Below, one piece after another: positions 1-4,957 of a stretch of DNA of 5,166 nucleotides. The stretch lies in contig CAZVCZ010000104.1 in the NCBI GenBank assembly GCA_964626275.1, forward strand, positions 1-5,166, in the 5' to 3' direction. The translations under genes were made by a program, and so were the position numbers. The stretch's first letter is position 1, and each line of letters begins with the position of its first letter. The DNA comes from M55B157 sp964626275 (GTDB lineage Bacteria > Actinomycetota > Actinomycetes > S36-B12). Under the pieces are notes generated by a model that had not been told where the DNA came from, did not search any database, and worked only from the letters and a program-made list of their open reading frames with translations.

Positions 1-34
1 ACAGCACGACTGACACGACAGCACGACTGACAAG
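1..34. repeat. 17-bp direct tandem repeat, two copies at the window edge
   Basis: Positions 1-17 and 18-34 are two copies of a 17-bp unit beginning ACAGCACGACTGACA. They are identical except at the sixteenth base (C versus A). The repeat lies upstream of the M20 gene and may continue past the left edge of the window, so the true copy number is unknown. A short complementary pair (GACTG near 25-29, CAGTC at 40-44) follows, but it is too weak to call a structure. No function is evident. Confidence 0.7.
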
Positions 35-72
35 CTCGACAGTCATCCGCACAGCTCCGGTCGTGGTCGGCG

Positions 73-78
73 TAACCT
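73..78 (+). promoter_or_regulatory. Candidate -10 box for a leaderless M20 transcript
   Basis: TAACCT matches the actinobacterial -10 pattern TAnnnT. Eight bases separate it from the ATG at 87, which would put the transcription start on or next to the A of the start codon. No Shine-Dalgarno-like purine run precedes this ATG, which fits leaderless translation, common in actinobacteria. No convincing -35 hexamer is seen at the expected spacing. The assignment rests on motif and distance only. Confidence 0.4.
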
Positions 79-86
79 GACCACCC

Positions 87-1382
87 ATGAACGACCGGAC
101 CATGAACCAACCCCACGTCCTCGACGGCGTCGGTCCCGAATCGGTGATCGGCGCCGTCGAGCGTGTGGTGGCGATCCCCTCCATCGGGGGAACCCCGGCT
201 GAACTCGACGCCCAGAGGTTCTTCGCCGACGCCTGGTCTGCTGACGGCCTCGAGGTGCACACCTGGGACCTCGACCTGCCCGCCCTCACTGCTCGCCCCG
301 ACTTCCCCGGCATGGAAGTCGAGCGCACCGCGGGCCTCGGGGTTGTGGCCCGCTGGCCCGGCACCGGCGACGGACCGACGATCATGCTGCTCGGCCACAC
401 CGATGTCGTCCCGCCCGGGGACCTCGCGGCCTGGAGCGGCGATCCGTTCCTCCCCCACACCGAGAACGGGCGCATCACCGGACGTGGGACCGCTGATATG
501 AAGGCCGGCCTCGTCGCCGCATGGCTCGCGGTGCGCAGCCTGAAGGAGTCCGGCATCTTGCTGCCCGGCGATGTGATCCTGGCGGCAGTCAGCGGCGAGG
601 AGGACGGTGGGCTCGGCACCTTCGCCCTCCTGCAGAAACTGGACGAACTGGGGTGGACGGTGGATGCGTGCGTCATCCCCGAGCCGACCGACCTCGACAT
701 CGTCCCGGCCAATGGCGGGGCCCTCACCTTCCGGCTGATCGTGCGGGGAGCCGCCACCCACGCCTCCCGACGGTCGGAGGGGGTCAGCGCCATCGAGAAG
801 TTCTCCCTCGCGCTCTCCGCGCTCGCCGATCTCGAGGCCGCCCGCAACGCCCAGGTCGACCCCCTCATGGCGCGCTGGCCGATCGCCTATCCGCTGTCCA
901 TCGGCACCGTCCAGGCCGGCGACTGGGCCTCCACCGTGCCGGACCTGTGCATCGCCGAGGGGCGGCTCGGCGTCGCGCTCGGGGAGACTCCCGAGCAGGC
1001 GCGCGCGGCACTCGAGCAGGCCGTGGCGAGCCTGGGCGAGAGCGATCCGTGGCTGGCGGAGCACCCGATCGAGGTGCAGTGGTGGGGTGGACAGTTCGCC
1101 CCCGGGCGCACCGATCCCGATCATCCACTCATCGCCGCTGTGTCCCGGGCCCACGAGCAGGTCACCGGTGAGGTGCCCGAGATCTATGGCGGCCCCTACG
1201 GCTCGGATCTGCGGCTGCTCGTCGGCGCCGGCATCCCGACCCTGCAGTACGGGCCGGGTGATTCCCGCATCGCCCACGCCCCGGATGAGTGGGTGGCCGT
1301 CGAGGATGTGCTGACCTGCGCCCGCACCCTGTCCCACCTCCTAAACCAAACTCCGCAACTATCAGCACTTTTTCGCCCCTAA
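87..1382 (+). CDS. M20 family metallopeptidase / ArgE-DapE-type deacylase
   Basis: This 431-residue protein is a cytoplasmic, probably di-zinc M20 hydrolase that cleaves an amide bond (peptide or N-acyl amino acid); no signal peptide is visible. The M20 ligand set is complete: H104 in GHTDVVPP with D106, bridging D137 in GRGTADMKAG, catalytic-base E171 followed by E172 in SGEEDGG, E199 in IPEPTD, and H397 in RIAHAPDE near the C-terminus. The inserted dimerisation domain runs from about 205 to 325 and carries H225 in GAATHAS. Length is normal for the family. The exact substrate (acetylornithine, succinyl-diaminopimelate, a dipeptide) cannot be read from the sequence, and no arginine or lysine gene lies nearby. 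The start at 87 is preferred because of the -10 box at 73-78; the ATG at 102 is an alternative. The last 13 codons use unusual AT-ending codons (CTA, TCA, CTT, TTT) and lie inside an inverted repeat, so the native C-terminus may have been altered. Confidence 0.93.
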   Translation: MNDRTMNQPHVLDGVGPESVIGAVERVVAIPSIGGTPAELDAQRFFADAWSADGLEVHTWDLDLPALTARPDFPGMEVERTAGLGVVARWPGTGDGPTIMLLGHTDVVPPGDLAAWSGDPFLPHTENGRITGRGTADMKAGLVAAWLAVRSLKESGILLPGDVILAAVSGEEDGGLGTFALLQKLDELGWTVDACVIPEPTDLDIVPANGGALTFRLIVRGAATHASRRSEGVSAIEKFSLALSALADLEAARNAQVDPLMARWPIAYPLSIGTVQAGDWASTVPDLCIAEGRLGVALGETPEQARAALEQAVASLGESDPWLAEHPIEVQWWGGQFAPGRTDPDHPLIAAVSRAHEQVTGEVPEIYGGPYGSDLRLLVGAGIPTLQYGPGDSRIAHAPDEWVAVEDVLTCARTLSHLLNQTPQLSALFRP

Positions 1383-1396
1383 GGAGTTGCGGAGTT
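1349..1396. repeat. Inverted repeat, 12-bp perfect arms, spanning the M20 stop codon
   Basis: AACTCCGCAACT at 1349-1360 is repeated in exact inverted form as AGTTGCGGAGTT at 1385-1396, around a 24-base centre that holds a T5 run (1369-1373) and the TAA stop at 1380-1382. Base composition is clearly AT-richer than the flanking genes. It could fold as a long-looped hairpin in RNA, but no T-tract follows the second arm, so it is not a standard intrinsic terminator. It could also be a dispersed palindromic repeat unit or a small inserted element. Only one copy is in this window, so dispersal cannot be judged. Confidence 0.75.
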
Positions 1397-1428
1397 CGGC
1401 TCATTCACGTGGCGCGGAGCCTTGTGGA

Positions 1429-1457
1429 TGACGTCAGCGAGACACCGGCCACCGGTG
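1429..1457 (+). promoter_or_regulatory. Palindrome and GC-rich hairpin upstream of the ThiF-like gene
   Basis: The gap between the M20 and ThiF-like genes holds the perfect 8-bp palindrome TGACGTCA at 1429-1436. It also holds a hairpin with arms CACCGG (1443-1448) and CCGGTG (1452-1457) around a 3-base loop. The hairpin ends 13 bases before the ATG at 1471, next to where a ribosome binding site would sit, and only a weak GTGAG is present there. These may be an operator and a translation-modulating structure, or chance in GC-rich DNA. No clear -10 box was found. Confidence 0.25.
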
Positions 1458-1470
1458 CCACAGTGAGCCC

Positions 1471-2454
1471 ATGCCCGATCGACCCCTTCCCCAGCGCCCA
1501 TGGTTGCGTCGCGACGCTCCCATCCTGTGGCGGGATGCCACAACCGTCGAGGTAGGTGAGGTCCGGCGTCGGACCGTGATCGCGGATGTCCCGCGCGGAC
1601 TGCTGTCCTGGGTCCGCACCGTGCGCGGTGACCGCGTCCTCGACGACTGCCTGGCTGCCTGCCCCGATCCTGTTGCAGGAGTGGAACTCCTGGCACTGCT
1701 GCACGAAGCCGGCGCACTCGACGACGCCTCGCGCATTCCCGCCTGCGCTGTCACCTTGCCTCAGGCGTTGCGCGACAGGGCGCTGCGCCATCACGCCGCC
1801 GCCCGCCACACCTACCAAGATGACCGCGCCTATTCCGCTGTCGATGCGCGCGCTTCGGCCAGCGTCGTCGTCCATGGCTCGGGCCCGGTCGCCGAACTCG
1901 CTGTCATCGCCCTTCGTCAGGCGGGCATCGGACGAGTGCGTCGAGGTGCGCCACCATCATCGGCTGCCCGCGCCAAGCGTGCTCAGGTCGACGGGATCGA
2001 TCTGGTCGTCCTCGCCCACCATTGGCATCCTGATGCCCTCGACGATGCTGGGTGTCTCACGCTCGATCTCCCGCACCTGCCGATCGCGGCCTGGGGATCC
2101 CGCGGGATCGCCGGACCACTGGTGGTTCCCGGACTGGGGTCCTGCCTGACCTGCCTGGCGCTGCACGCCCACGATCGCGATCCTCGCTGGCCCACCCTGC
2201 AGATGCAGCGTCAGCATGCCTCGCCGGATACGCACGCGATCGACACCGGGTTGGCTCTCAGCATCGCCGTTCACGCGGCCCTGCTGGCGTGTGCCTGGCT
2301 GGAATCACGCGGAGACGCCGAGGAGGTCGAGGATGTGGTGAATCGGCGGATCGAGATCGGTCTTCCCGGGGGACTGCCTCGCGTGCTCGATGCTCCACCG
2401 CATGAGTTGTGCGGATGCCGCTGGCGATCCGAGGTGGCGCGACGGGCCGGCTAG
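1471..2454 (+). CDS. ThiF/E1-like protein, TOMM cyclodehydratase leader-binding type
   Basis: This 327-residue protein resembles the actinobacterial family annotated as ThiF-like or TOMM leader peptide-binding/cyclodehydratase-domain proteins. Residues 15-90 (starting ILWRDATTVEVGE and ending near LLALLHEAGALDD) look like the N-terminal winged-helix, RRE-like region. Residues 130-160 form a Rossmann-like start with GSG at 136-138 that is degenerate compared with true E1 enzymes. The 205-245 stretch (GIAGPLVVPG, then SCLTC, then DRDPRWP) is the family's most characteristic block. C225/C228 (CxxC) and C314/C316 (CGC) form a likely structural zinc site. In TOMM pathways such proteins bind the precursor leader and deliver it to a YcaO enzyme, but neither a YcaO gene nor a precursor is visible here. 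It may therefore be a stand-alone housekeeping relative; from memory, comparable genes occur near uvrD2 in other actinobacteria. The ATG at 1471 is the only good start, because an in-frame TGA lies at 1429-1431. Confidence 0.8.
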   Translation: MPDRPLPQRPWLRRDAPILWRDATTVEVGEVRRRTVIADVPRGLLSWVRTVRGDRVLDDCLAACPDPVAGVELLALLHEAGALDDASRIPACAVTLPQALRDRALRHHAAARHTYQDDRAYSAVDARASASVVVHGSGPVAELAVIALRQAGIGRVRRGAPPSSAARAKRAQVDGIDLVVLAHHWHPDALDDAGCLTLDLPHLPIAAWGSRGIAGPLVVPGLGSCLTCLALHAHDRDPRWPTLQMQRQHASPDTHAIDTGLALSIAVHAALLACAWLESRGDAEEVEDVVNRRIEIGLPGGLPRVLDAPPHELCGCRWRSEVARRAG

Positions 2455-2681
2455 CGGGTGATGAAGGTCTCGATCTCCTCGAGGGAGACCCGCACGCATT
2501 CGGGGCAGGTGTGTGTCACGCGCCCGCGCTCACGAGCGAAGGCCCATGCCATGGGGGCGATGTCGTAGCCGCCGGGCATCCCGCACTCGCCGCAGGTGAT
2601 GGCGGTCGCTGTGCCCGCCGTGGCGTCGACGCCGAAATCGGCAACCGGTGTGACATCCCTCACAAGGTCCATGATGGCCAT
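2451..2681 (-). CDS. Small four-cysteine zinc-ribbon-like protein, unknown function
   Basis: This predicted 76-residue acidic protein is not a family I recognise by name. It has two cysteine pairs, CGEC (C30, C33) and CPEC (C59, C62), 25 residues apart, a layout typical of a zinc ribbon or treble-clef knuckle. An aromatic/alanine stretch (APMAWAFARERGRV, 42-55) lies between them, and a short helix-like tail (SLEEIETF) follows. There is no membrane segment and no WhiB signature. The ATG at 2681 is chosen because a TATTGT -10 box ends seven bases upstream, implying a leaderless start; a TTG at 2699 (82 aa) and an ATG at 2672 are alternatives. It converges on the ThiF-like gene, and the two stop codons share CTAG at 2451-2454. 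It lies downstream of uvrD2 on the same strand but after a 144-base gap with its own promoter-like box. Confidence 0.7.
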   Translation of the reverse strand: MAIMDLVRDVTPVADFGVDATAGTATAITCGECGMPGGYDIAPMAWAFARERGRVTHTCPECVRVSLEEIETFITR

Positions 2682-2687
2682 GTCACG

Positions 2688-2693
2688 ACAATA
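2688..2693 (-). promoter_or_regulatory. Candidate -10 box (TATTGT) for the small zinc-ribbon gene
   Basis: Read on the minus strand, TATTGT fits TAnnnT and is followed by six bases and then the ATG at 2681, the geometry of a leaderless actinobacterial promoter. The segment is locally AT-rich. No good -35 hexamer was found at 16-18 bases. If real, it rules out the longer TTG start at 2699, which lies upstream of the box. Confidence 0.4.
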
Positions 2694-2711
2694 TCGCAAT
2701 CATGTCGCAAA

Positions 2712-2726
2712 TGGCGTGGCGTGGCG
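2712..2726. repeat. Three tandem copies of TGGCG
   Basis: The pentamer TGGCG occurs three times without interruption in the non-coding gap between the small gene and uvrD2. It may be a slippage-prone microsatellite upstream of the small gene's -10 box. Copy number is low, so chance is a fair explanation. Confidence 0.5.
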
Positions 2727-2733
2727 TCTCAAA

Positions 2734-2746
2734 GTTCCCTGGGAAC
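2734..2746. promoter_or_regulatory. 13-bp palindrome, operator-like
   Basis: GTTCCC, one central T, then GGGAAC: perfect six-base arms about a single base. The near-absent spacer makes an RNA hairpin unlikely and favours a dimeric DNA-binding protein as reader. It lies about 53-65 bases upstream of the small gene's ATG, and a weak -10-like CATAAA (minus strand, just to its right) would place it near a start site. It matches no operator I can name; it is not the actinobacterial LexA box. Assigning it to the small zinc-ribbon gene is inference. Confidence 0.35.
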
Positions 2747-2790
2747 CGAGATTTATGTGATCTGCTTCACGAAACAGGCCGCAATGACCC

Positions 2791-2808
2791 CTGAAACGAC
2801 TGAAACGC
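2791..2808. repeat. 9-bp tandem repeat, CTGAAACGA then CTGAAACGC
   Basis: Two adjacent nonamers are identical in eight of nine bases, 18-35 bases beyond the uvrD2 stop codon. A related GAAAC also occurs at 2771-2775. This could be paired half-sites for a direct-repeat-binding regulator or a trace of slippage. Confidence 0.4.
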
Positions 2809-2809
2809 G

Positions 2810-2820
2810 ACACGCCGTGT
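2810..2820 (-). terminator. Short palindrome after the uvrD2 stop, weak terminator candidate
   Basis: ACACG/CGTGT arms with a single central base begin five bases past the uvrD2 TGA (2828-2826, minus strand). As RNA only a four-pair stem with a three-base loop can form, and no U-run follows directly (the next bases read CGCGTTTC). It is a poor intrinsic terminator. It is listed because it is the only stem-like element at this gene end; Rho-dependent ending is equally likely. Confidence 0.15.
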
Positions 2821-2825
2821 GGGGC

Positions 2826-4877
2826 TCAGTCCGCCGGGCGGGAGACGAGGTCGAGCAGCTCCGTGCCGTAGCGGCGCAACTTGTCCGGCCCGATTCCGCT
2901 GATCCCCGCGAGTTGCTCCTCATCGGCCGGGCGCACCTCGGCAAGCGCCTCCACCGTGGCGTCGGTGAGGACGACGTAGGCGGGCACCCCTCGCTCGCGG
3001 GATTCCGCGAGCCGCCACGCCTTGATCGCCTCGATGAGCGCCTCATCCGCGCTCCCCGGGCAGGTGCGACATCGACTACGGGCCCGCTCCGCCGGAGTGA
3101 CCAGGGCCTTGTCACACACCCGGCAGCGTGCCGGGGCTCGACGTTTCGCGCGCCCCGATCCCGGTCGCCCACCCGCAGGAACGCCGACCCCTGATTGTTC
3201 GGGGAAGGCCTCGGCGAGGAACCGGCTTTGGGCCCGCTCCCGCCCCCCGGGTTGTCGGGCACTGGCCCGCGTCAGCATGAGCCGTTCACGCGCGCGGGTG
3301 ATGGCGACGTAGAACAGCCGCCGTTCCTCGGCGATCTGCGCTGGCGAGTCCGCCTGGCCGTGCGGGAAGGCCCCCTCGCTCAGTCCTGCGACCACGACGG
3401 CGGACCATTGCAGTCCCTTGGCGGCATGCACCGTCGTCAAGGTGATCGCATCAGCGGTGGGGGCGTGCTGAGCAGCTTGGCGTTGTTGCAGTTCCTCGAC
3501 GAGTCCGGACAGCCCGGTGTCCGCAGGCATCGAGGACGCAAGCGCGTGCAGGCTGGCGAGGGACTCCCAACGCTGCCGCACCGGACCTGTGCCACGCGGC
3601 GGTTCAGAGGTGTAGCCCATGACCGACAACACCGCGGCGACCTGATCGGCCAGCGCGCCCTCGCCCAGTTCCCCGGATCGTGCCGCGCCGCGCAACCGCG
3701 TGATGCCCTCGCGCACCTCCGCTCGGTCGAAGAATCGTTCCCCGCCGCGCACGATCACCGGGAGACCGCGTTCGGCGAAAGCTTCCTCCAGCGCGGGGAG
3801 CGTCGCATTGATACGCACCAGCACCGCCACATCCCCTGGCGCGTATCCCTCATCGAGGAGTCCACGCACGTGGTCGGCGATGCCGGCTGCCTCCCCCGGT
3901 TCATCGGCGAACGCCTTCACCTCCGGAGCCGGTCCCGCTCCGCGAGTCGCCACCAGAGCACCCGTCGGGGAATCAAGACGTGACAGAACCTTGTTCGCGA
4001 GGGAAACGATGGGTTCCCGACTGCGGTAGTTGCGCACGAGTCGAACCTGGGTGGCGGCTGGGAAGCGAGCGGCGAATCCGCGAAGAAACGCATCATCCGC
4101 GCCAGCGAACGTGTAGATCGTCTGCGCGGTATCACCCACGACACACACCTCGGCGCGATCACCAAGCCAGGCACGCAACAACCGATCCTGAATCGGGCTC
4201 ACGTCCTGGAATTCATCGACGGTGAAGTGTCGATAGATCTCACGCACCTCCATCGCGATGTCACCACGGTCTTCGAGGATCGCGACGGTGAGCAGCAGGA
4301 CGTCATCGAAGTCGATGACGTTCCGGTCGGATTTGATGTCCTCGTAGGCGGAGAAGACTCGCGCGATGTCATAGGCATCCATGGAGGTCTGCCGGTCGTT
4401 CTTCTTCGCCAGATCGACATAGCCATCCGCGAGAGTGTTGGACTGCTTCGCCCAGGCGATCTCTCCGATGAGTTCGCGCACCACGGCGGCGTTGCTCGCG
4501 ACCTTCGCTCGCGCGCACGCCTCACCGACGAGCGGCGCGATGCGGCCCGCCACCTCGGGGACTGCCCCTCCGACGGCCTGCGGCCAGAAGTAGCGCAGCT
4601 GACGAAGCGCTGCCGCGTGGAAGGTGCGTGCCTGCACTCCCTCGACCCCGAGCCGAGCGAGCCGCTCCCGCATCTCACCGGCCGCCCGGTTGGTGAAGGT
4701 GACGGCGAGGGTCTTGCGGGGATCATGGGCCCCGACGAGCGCAGCGTGGGCGATCCGATGGGTGATCGCCGTGGTCTTTCCGGTCCCTGCTCCTGCCCAG
4801 ACCACGACCGGCCCCTCGACGGCGAGCGCGACCGCGCGCTGCTCCTCATCGAGGGCGTCGAGGATTGCGTCGGTCAC
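2826..4877 (-). CDS. uvrD2: ATP-dependent 3'-5' DNA helicase UvrD2 (SF1, tetracysteine, HRDC)
   Basis: This 683-residue cytoplasmic DNA repair/replication helicase has a complete set of SF1A motifs. These are the Q-motif at Q13, Walker A AGAGTGKTT (28-36, K34), Ia TFTNRAAGEMRERL (from 60), Ib TFHAAALRQLR (from 85), Walker B VDEFQD (220-225), III VVGDTAQTIYTFAGAD (246-261), IV VRNYRS (281-286), V TTVHAAKGLQW (481-491) and VI EERRLFYVAITRAR (517-530). After the motor core come a basic, glycine-rich linker (about 565-583), a tetracysteine motif CRVC...CRTC (C585, C588, C603, C606), and an HRDC domain (about 609-680, with ISGIGPDKLRRYG). This architecture is that of actinobacterial UvrD2, about 700 residues and essential in mycobacteria, and separates it from UvrD1/PcrA. 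Motif V has Q490 where glutamate is usual. The start is the GTG at 4877: an in-frame TGA lies five codons upstream, and the N-terminus aligns with the family as I remember it. It has no proper ribosome site of its own; see the leader ORF at 4874-4906. Confidence 0.96.
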   Translation of the reverse strand: MTDAILDALDEEQRAVALAVEGPVVVWAGAGTGKTTAITHRIAHAALVGAHDPRKTLAVTFTNRAAGEMRERLARLGVEGVQARTFHAAALRQLRYFWPQAVGGAVPEVAGRIAPLVGEACARAKVASNAAVVRELIGEIAWAKQSNTLADGYVDLAKKNDRQTSMDAYDIARVFSAYEDIKSDRNVIDFDDVLLLTVAILEDRGDIAMEVREIYRHFTVDEFQDVSPIQDRLLRAWLGDRAEVCVVGDTAQTIYTFAGADDAFLRGFAARFPAATQVRLVRNYRSREPIVSLANKVLSRLDSPTGALVATRGAGPAPEVKAFADEPGEAAGIADHVRGLLDEGYAPGDVAVLVRINATLPALEEAFAERGLPVIVRGGERFFDRAEVREGITRLRGAARSGELGEGALADQVAAVLSVMGYTSEPPRGTGPVRQRWESLASLHALASSMPADTGLSGLVEELQQRQAAQHAPTADAITLTTVHAAKGLQWSAVVVAGLSEGAFPHGQADSPAQIAEERRLFYVAITRARERLMLTRASARQPGGRERAQSRFLAEAFPEQSGVGVPAGGRPGSGRAKRRAPARCRVCDKALVTPAERARSRCRTCPGSADEALIEAIKAWRLAESRERGVPAYVVLTDATVEALAEVRPADEEQLAGISGIGPDKLRRYGTELLDLVSRPAD

Positions 4878-4906
4878 GCGAGCATCGTGTCAGGTCCGGC
4901 CGACAC
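4874..4906 (-). CDS. Possible 10-codon leader ORF coupled to uvrD2
   Basis: On the minus strand a GTG at 4906 opens a short frame encoding MSAGPDTMLA and ending in TGA at 4876-4874. The stop overlaps the uvrD2 GTG (4877-4875) as the tetranucleotide GTGA, the classic geometry of translational coupling. A perfect AGGAGG lies eight bases before the leader start, whereas uvrD2's own GTG is about 37 bases from it and has nothing SD-like at the right distance. The peptide has no runs of one amino acid, so an amino-acid-sensing attenuator is unlikely; its role would be to load ribosomes onto uvrD2. It could instead be chance. Conservation of the frame in relatives would decide. Confidence 0.45.
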   Translation of the reverse strand: MSAGPDTMLA

Positions 4907-4914
4907 CCTCAGCA

Positions 4915-4920
4915 CCTCCT
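4915..4920 (-). promoter_or_regulatory. Perfect Shine-Dalgarno AGGAGG, misplaced for uvrD2
   Basis: The minus strand reads AGGAGGTGCT here. The spacing of eight bases to the GTG at 4906 is ideal. The distance to the annotated uvrD2 start at 4877 is 37 bases, and no in-frame uvrD2 start exists nearer because of the in-frame TGA at about 4892-4890. This makes it the main evidence for the leader ORF. Confidence 0.55.
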
Positions 4921-4957
4921 GATGCCAACGTCGCCACCATCCAGCACACTGATCCAC

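Noticed and set aside
521..1171. 216-codon arginine-rich frame overlapping the M20 gene
   Set aside because: It is a shifted-frame shadow of the M20 gene, whose complete catalytic motif set lies in the main frame.
1349..1396. Intrinsic terminator for the M20 gene
   Set aside because: The loop is 24 bases, the stop codon lies inside it, and no T-tract follows the second arm; it is listed as an inverted repeat instead.
2451..2699. WhiB7, which I recall lying near uvrD2 in mycobacteria
   Set aside because: The small gene has four cysteines in two CxxC pairs but not the WhiB pattern, no GVWGG-like turn and no AT-hook.
2409..3194. 261-codon open frame on the + strand
   Set aside because: It runs antisense through the small zinc-ribbon gene and the HRDC/tetracysteine end of uvrD2, has no recognisable domain, and is the expected by-product of high GC content.
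3195..3983. 262-codon open frame on the + strand
   Set aside because: It is entirely antisense to the motor domain of uvrD2, whose motifs are intact; its composition is rich in arginine, glycine and histidine without motifs.
4227..4922. 231-codon open frame on the + strand that looks protein-like
   Set aside because: It mirrors the N-terminal half of uvrD2 on the opposite strand, including Walker A. Antisense frames in high-GC genes often look plausible; no family resemblance was seen.
4922..4957. Upstream ATG extension of the mycoredoxin
   Set aside because: The added residues (MPTSPPSSTLIH) are unlike the family and no ribosome site precedes the ATG; it is kept only as an alternative start.
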